A stretch of 8,404 nucleotides of DNA, from NCBI GenBank assembly GCA_017620315.1, contig JAFZQQ010000055.1:1-8404 (forward strand), in the 5' to 3' direction. A program made the translations under genes and the position numbers. Positions 7,254 to 8,404 of this stretch are shown in pieces. The stretch comes from Oscillospiraceae bacterium. GTDB taxonomy: Bacteria > Bacillota > Clostridia > Oscillospirales > Oscillospiraceae. Numbering within the stretch: the first letter of the stretch is position 1; every line of letters starts with the position of its first letter. Under the pieces are notes generated by a model. It searched no databases. It worked only from the letters and a program-made list of their open reading frames with translations, and was not told where the DNA came from.

Positions 7254-7300
7254 GCGGCACGATTGTCGCGCCAGACTTGGCGCGACAATCGTAATGCCGC
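7254..7300. repeat. Long imperfect palindrome in the spacer
   Basis: A perfect 14-bp stem (7259-7272 with 7279-7292) encloses the hexaloop AGACTT. After a three-base bulge (7293-7295) five further pairs form (7254-7258 with 7296-7300). It is the strongest hairpin of the spacer and lacks a U tract, so it is not an obvious terminator. Such structures are typical of REP/BIME-like extragenic palindromes or of small non-autonomous elements, but copy number elsewhere in the genome is unknown. Confidence 0.6.
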
Positions 7301-7404
7301 AACGGTGACAGATGCGCCTACGGCGTGCGGGACACGCCCCATGCAAAGCGGGGCGCGTACCGGTCGTCTTTCCTTTTAAGACCGGGAAGCGCAGTGAAAC
7401 CTTC

Positions 7405-8404
7405 TCAAAAAAGCGGCACAGCCGCTTTTTTGACAGCCTGTGCGAACGCGAGCCGCAGCACGCGGAGGAACATTTGCCGCCATGTGACGTGCGCCACGCT
7501 CTCCGCCGCGACGACCGGCAGCACGGCGAGCGTGTTCCCCTCCGCGTCGAAAACGCGCAGCTCGCCGAGCCTGTCGCCCTCGCTCACCGGCGCGCTGACG
7601 CTTTCCGGCAGCGAAAGCTGCTTGCTTAGACCGGGGACGGCGGACTTTTCAAGCAGCAGCGTGTTGTTCCCCGCAAGCACGGGCTGCACCGCGTCGCGCT
7701 CGCCCAGCTCCACGCCGATCGGCGCGAGCGCGGCGTCCGGCGTCACAGTGACAAGGGTGTAATTCGCAAAGCCGTAGTCCAGCAGCGCGCGGGCGTCGGC
7801 AAAGCGTTCGTCGCTGGTCGCGCCCTTCATGATAACAGCGATCAGCTCCATTCCCCCGCGCTCCGCCGTCGCGCTCAGGCAGTAGAGCGCAGAGTCGGTC
7901 GAGCCGGTCTTGAGCCCTGTCGCGCCGTCGTAGAAGCGGATGAGCTTGTTGGTGTTCACAAGCATGGATTCCCCGTCCCGCAGCGAATCCATCCAGATGG
8001 TAGTGAACCGGCGGAGATCGGGATGGTTCAATATGAGCTCGCGAGACATCAGTGCGATGTCGTAGGCGGAGGTGACGTGCCCCTCGGCGGGCAGACCGGT
8101 GGCGTTGACGAAGTGGGTGTCGGCCATGCCGAGCTCCTGCGCGCGCTTGTTCATGCGCTCGACGAATGCCTGCTCGCTTCCGGAAAGGTGCTCGCCCAGC
8201 GCAACGGCGGCGTCGTTGCCGGAGACGACGCAGACCGCCTTCAGCAGCTCGCGCACGGTGAACCTCTCGCCCTCCCGCAGCCAGATCTGGCTGCCGCCCA
8301 TCGAGGCGGCGTGCGCGCTGGCGGAGACGACGTCGTCATAGCTCAGCGCGCCGGAGTCGATCGCCTCCATCGTCAGCAGGATGGTCATGACCTTCGTGAC
8401 GCTA
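7405..8404 (-). CDS. D-alanyl-D-alanine carboxypeptidase (PBP5/DacF-like, peptidase S11), N-terminus outside window
   Basis: Low-molecular-weight penicillin-binding protein that trims the terminal D-Ala of peptidoglycan stem peptides outside the membrane. The window cuts the gene just before its active site: codons for S-V-T-K (8403-8392) give the SxxK motif with the catalytic serine at the edge. SGN follows at 8223-8215 (VVSGNDAAV) and KTG at 7911-7903 (GLKTGSTDSA), at spacings of 60 and 164 residues from the serine, as in PBP5. After the peptidase domain comes a PBP5 C-terminal beta domain (about VTPDAALAPIGVELGE onward) and an amphipathic helix (TWRQMFLRVLRLAFAQAVKK) suited to membrane attachment. 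About 332 residues are visible; the family is usually 380-420, so the signal peptide and roughly 50-80 residues are missing. All three catalytic motifs are intact. The stop codon lies in the U tract of a terminator hairpin. Paralogue naming (dacA, dacB or dacF) is not possible from this fragment. Confidence 0.93.
   Translation of the reverse strand, partial: SVTKVMTILLTMEAIDSGALSYDDVVSASAHAASMGGSQIWLREGERFTVRELLKAVCVVSGNDAAVALGEHLSGSEQAFVERMNKRAQELGMADTHFVNATGLPAEGHVTSAYDIALMSRELILNHPDLRRFTTIWMDSLRDGESMLVNTNKLIRFYDGATGLKTGSTDSALYCLSATAERGGMELIAVIMKGATSDERFADARALLDYGFANYTLVTVTPDAALAPIGVELGERDAVQPVLAGNNTLLLEKSAVPGLSKQLSLPESVSAPVSEGDRLGELRVFDAEGNTLAVLPVVAAESVAHVTWRQMFLRVLRLAFAQAVKKAAVPLF
7407..7431. 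terminator. Bidirectional intrinsic terminator embedded in the carboxypeptidase 3' end
   Basis: AAAAAAGCGGC-ACA-GCCGCTTTTTT is an almost ideal symmetric terminator: a 5-bp GC core, flanked by six A and six T that extend the stem to 11 bp and give a U tract in both directions. On the plus strand it would stop read-through from the beta-helix gene. On the minus strand it lies inside the carboxypeptidase frame and encodes its last eight residues (KKAAVPLF), with the first base of the TGA stop being the last U of the tract. Confidence 0.8.

Larger units (their letters stand above)
7042..7404. other. Non-coding spacer rich in inverted repeats
   Basis: 363 bp between the convergent beta-helix and carboxypeptidase genes with no credible gene: open frames here lack ribosome binding sites, run across the hairpins, and have Arg/Ala/Pro-rich composition typical of GC-rich non-coding DNA. 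It holds at least six inverted repeats: 7063-7092, 7122-7143, 7254-7300, 7322-7338, 7335-7355 (which excludes the previous one) and 7360-7385. The terminator at 7407-7431 follows directly. There is also an 8-bp direct repeat CCCGCAGG (7113-7120 and 7129-7136). It could be a cluster of repetitive extragenic palindromes, a small non-autonomous element, or a structured RNA. Confidence 0.6.

Noticed and set aside
6415..7302. 295-residue minus-strand open frame running from the spacer into the beta-helix gene
   Set aside because: It crosses the 13-bp and 14-bp hairpins of the spacer and is antisense to a well-supported gene; no ribosome binding site or domain.
7143..7379. Small plus-strand frame in the spacer (78 residues)
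   Set aside because: No Shine-Dalgarno sequence, Arg-rich composition, and it spans several inverted repeats.
7042..7404. CRISPR array in the repeat-rich spacer
   Set aside because: The repeats are unrelated hairpins, not regularly spaced direct repeats with unique spacers.

Overview
The base composition is GC-rich. Strong Shine-Dalgarno sites, a lipobox lipoprotein, a low-molecular-weight PBP5-type carboxypeptidase and a secreted beta-helix protein suggest a GC-rich Firmicute of the class Clostridia, plausibly a gut Oscillospiraceae/Ruminococcaceae relative. This is an inference from gene style; no marker gene is complete enough to fix the taxon.

Layout. Positions 1-2758 (+) hold a tightly packed operon: the 3' end of aspS (aspartyl-tRNA synthetase), a GH3 beta-N-acetylhexosaminidase-like lipoprotein overlapping it by 4 bases, and an alanyl-tRNA editing protein (AlaX/DHHA1 type). 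The editing gene is split by a one-base frameshift at about 1722-1724, exactly inside its most conserved motif. A perfect 11-bp hairpin at 2785-2810 lies between this operon and a convergent NhaC-family Na+/H+ antiporter (2836-4356, -). A 210-bp divergent region (4357-4566) carries a good sigma-A-type promoter for the antiporter and another for the next gene. That gene, 4567-7041 (+), encodes an 824-residue secreted protein with two parallel-beta-helix-like repeat blocks. A 363-bp non-coding stretch (7042-7404) is unusually dense in perfect inverted repeats. The window closes with a D-alanyl-D-alanine carboxypeptidase (7405 to the right edge, -), cut just upstream of its catalytic serine. Its last codons and stop are built into an intrinsic-terminator-like hairpin.

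How the genes relate. aspS and the editing gene both serve tRNA charging fidelity. The GH3 lipoprotein between them and the carboxypeptidase at the far end both act on peptidoglycan outside the membrane. The antiporter and beta-helix protein are single-gene units with their own promoters. I see no CRISPR array, tRNA, rRNA, transposase, phage gene or recognisable defence system. The points most worth a second look are the editing-gene frameshift, the terminator merged with the carboxypeptidase stop codon, and the hairpin-rich spacer.
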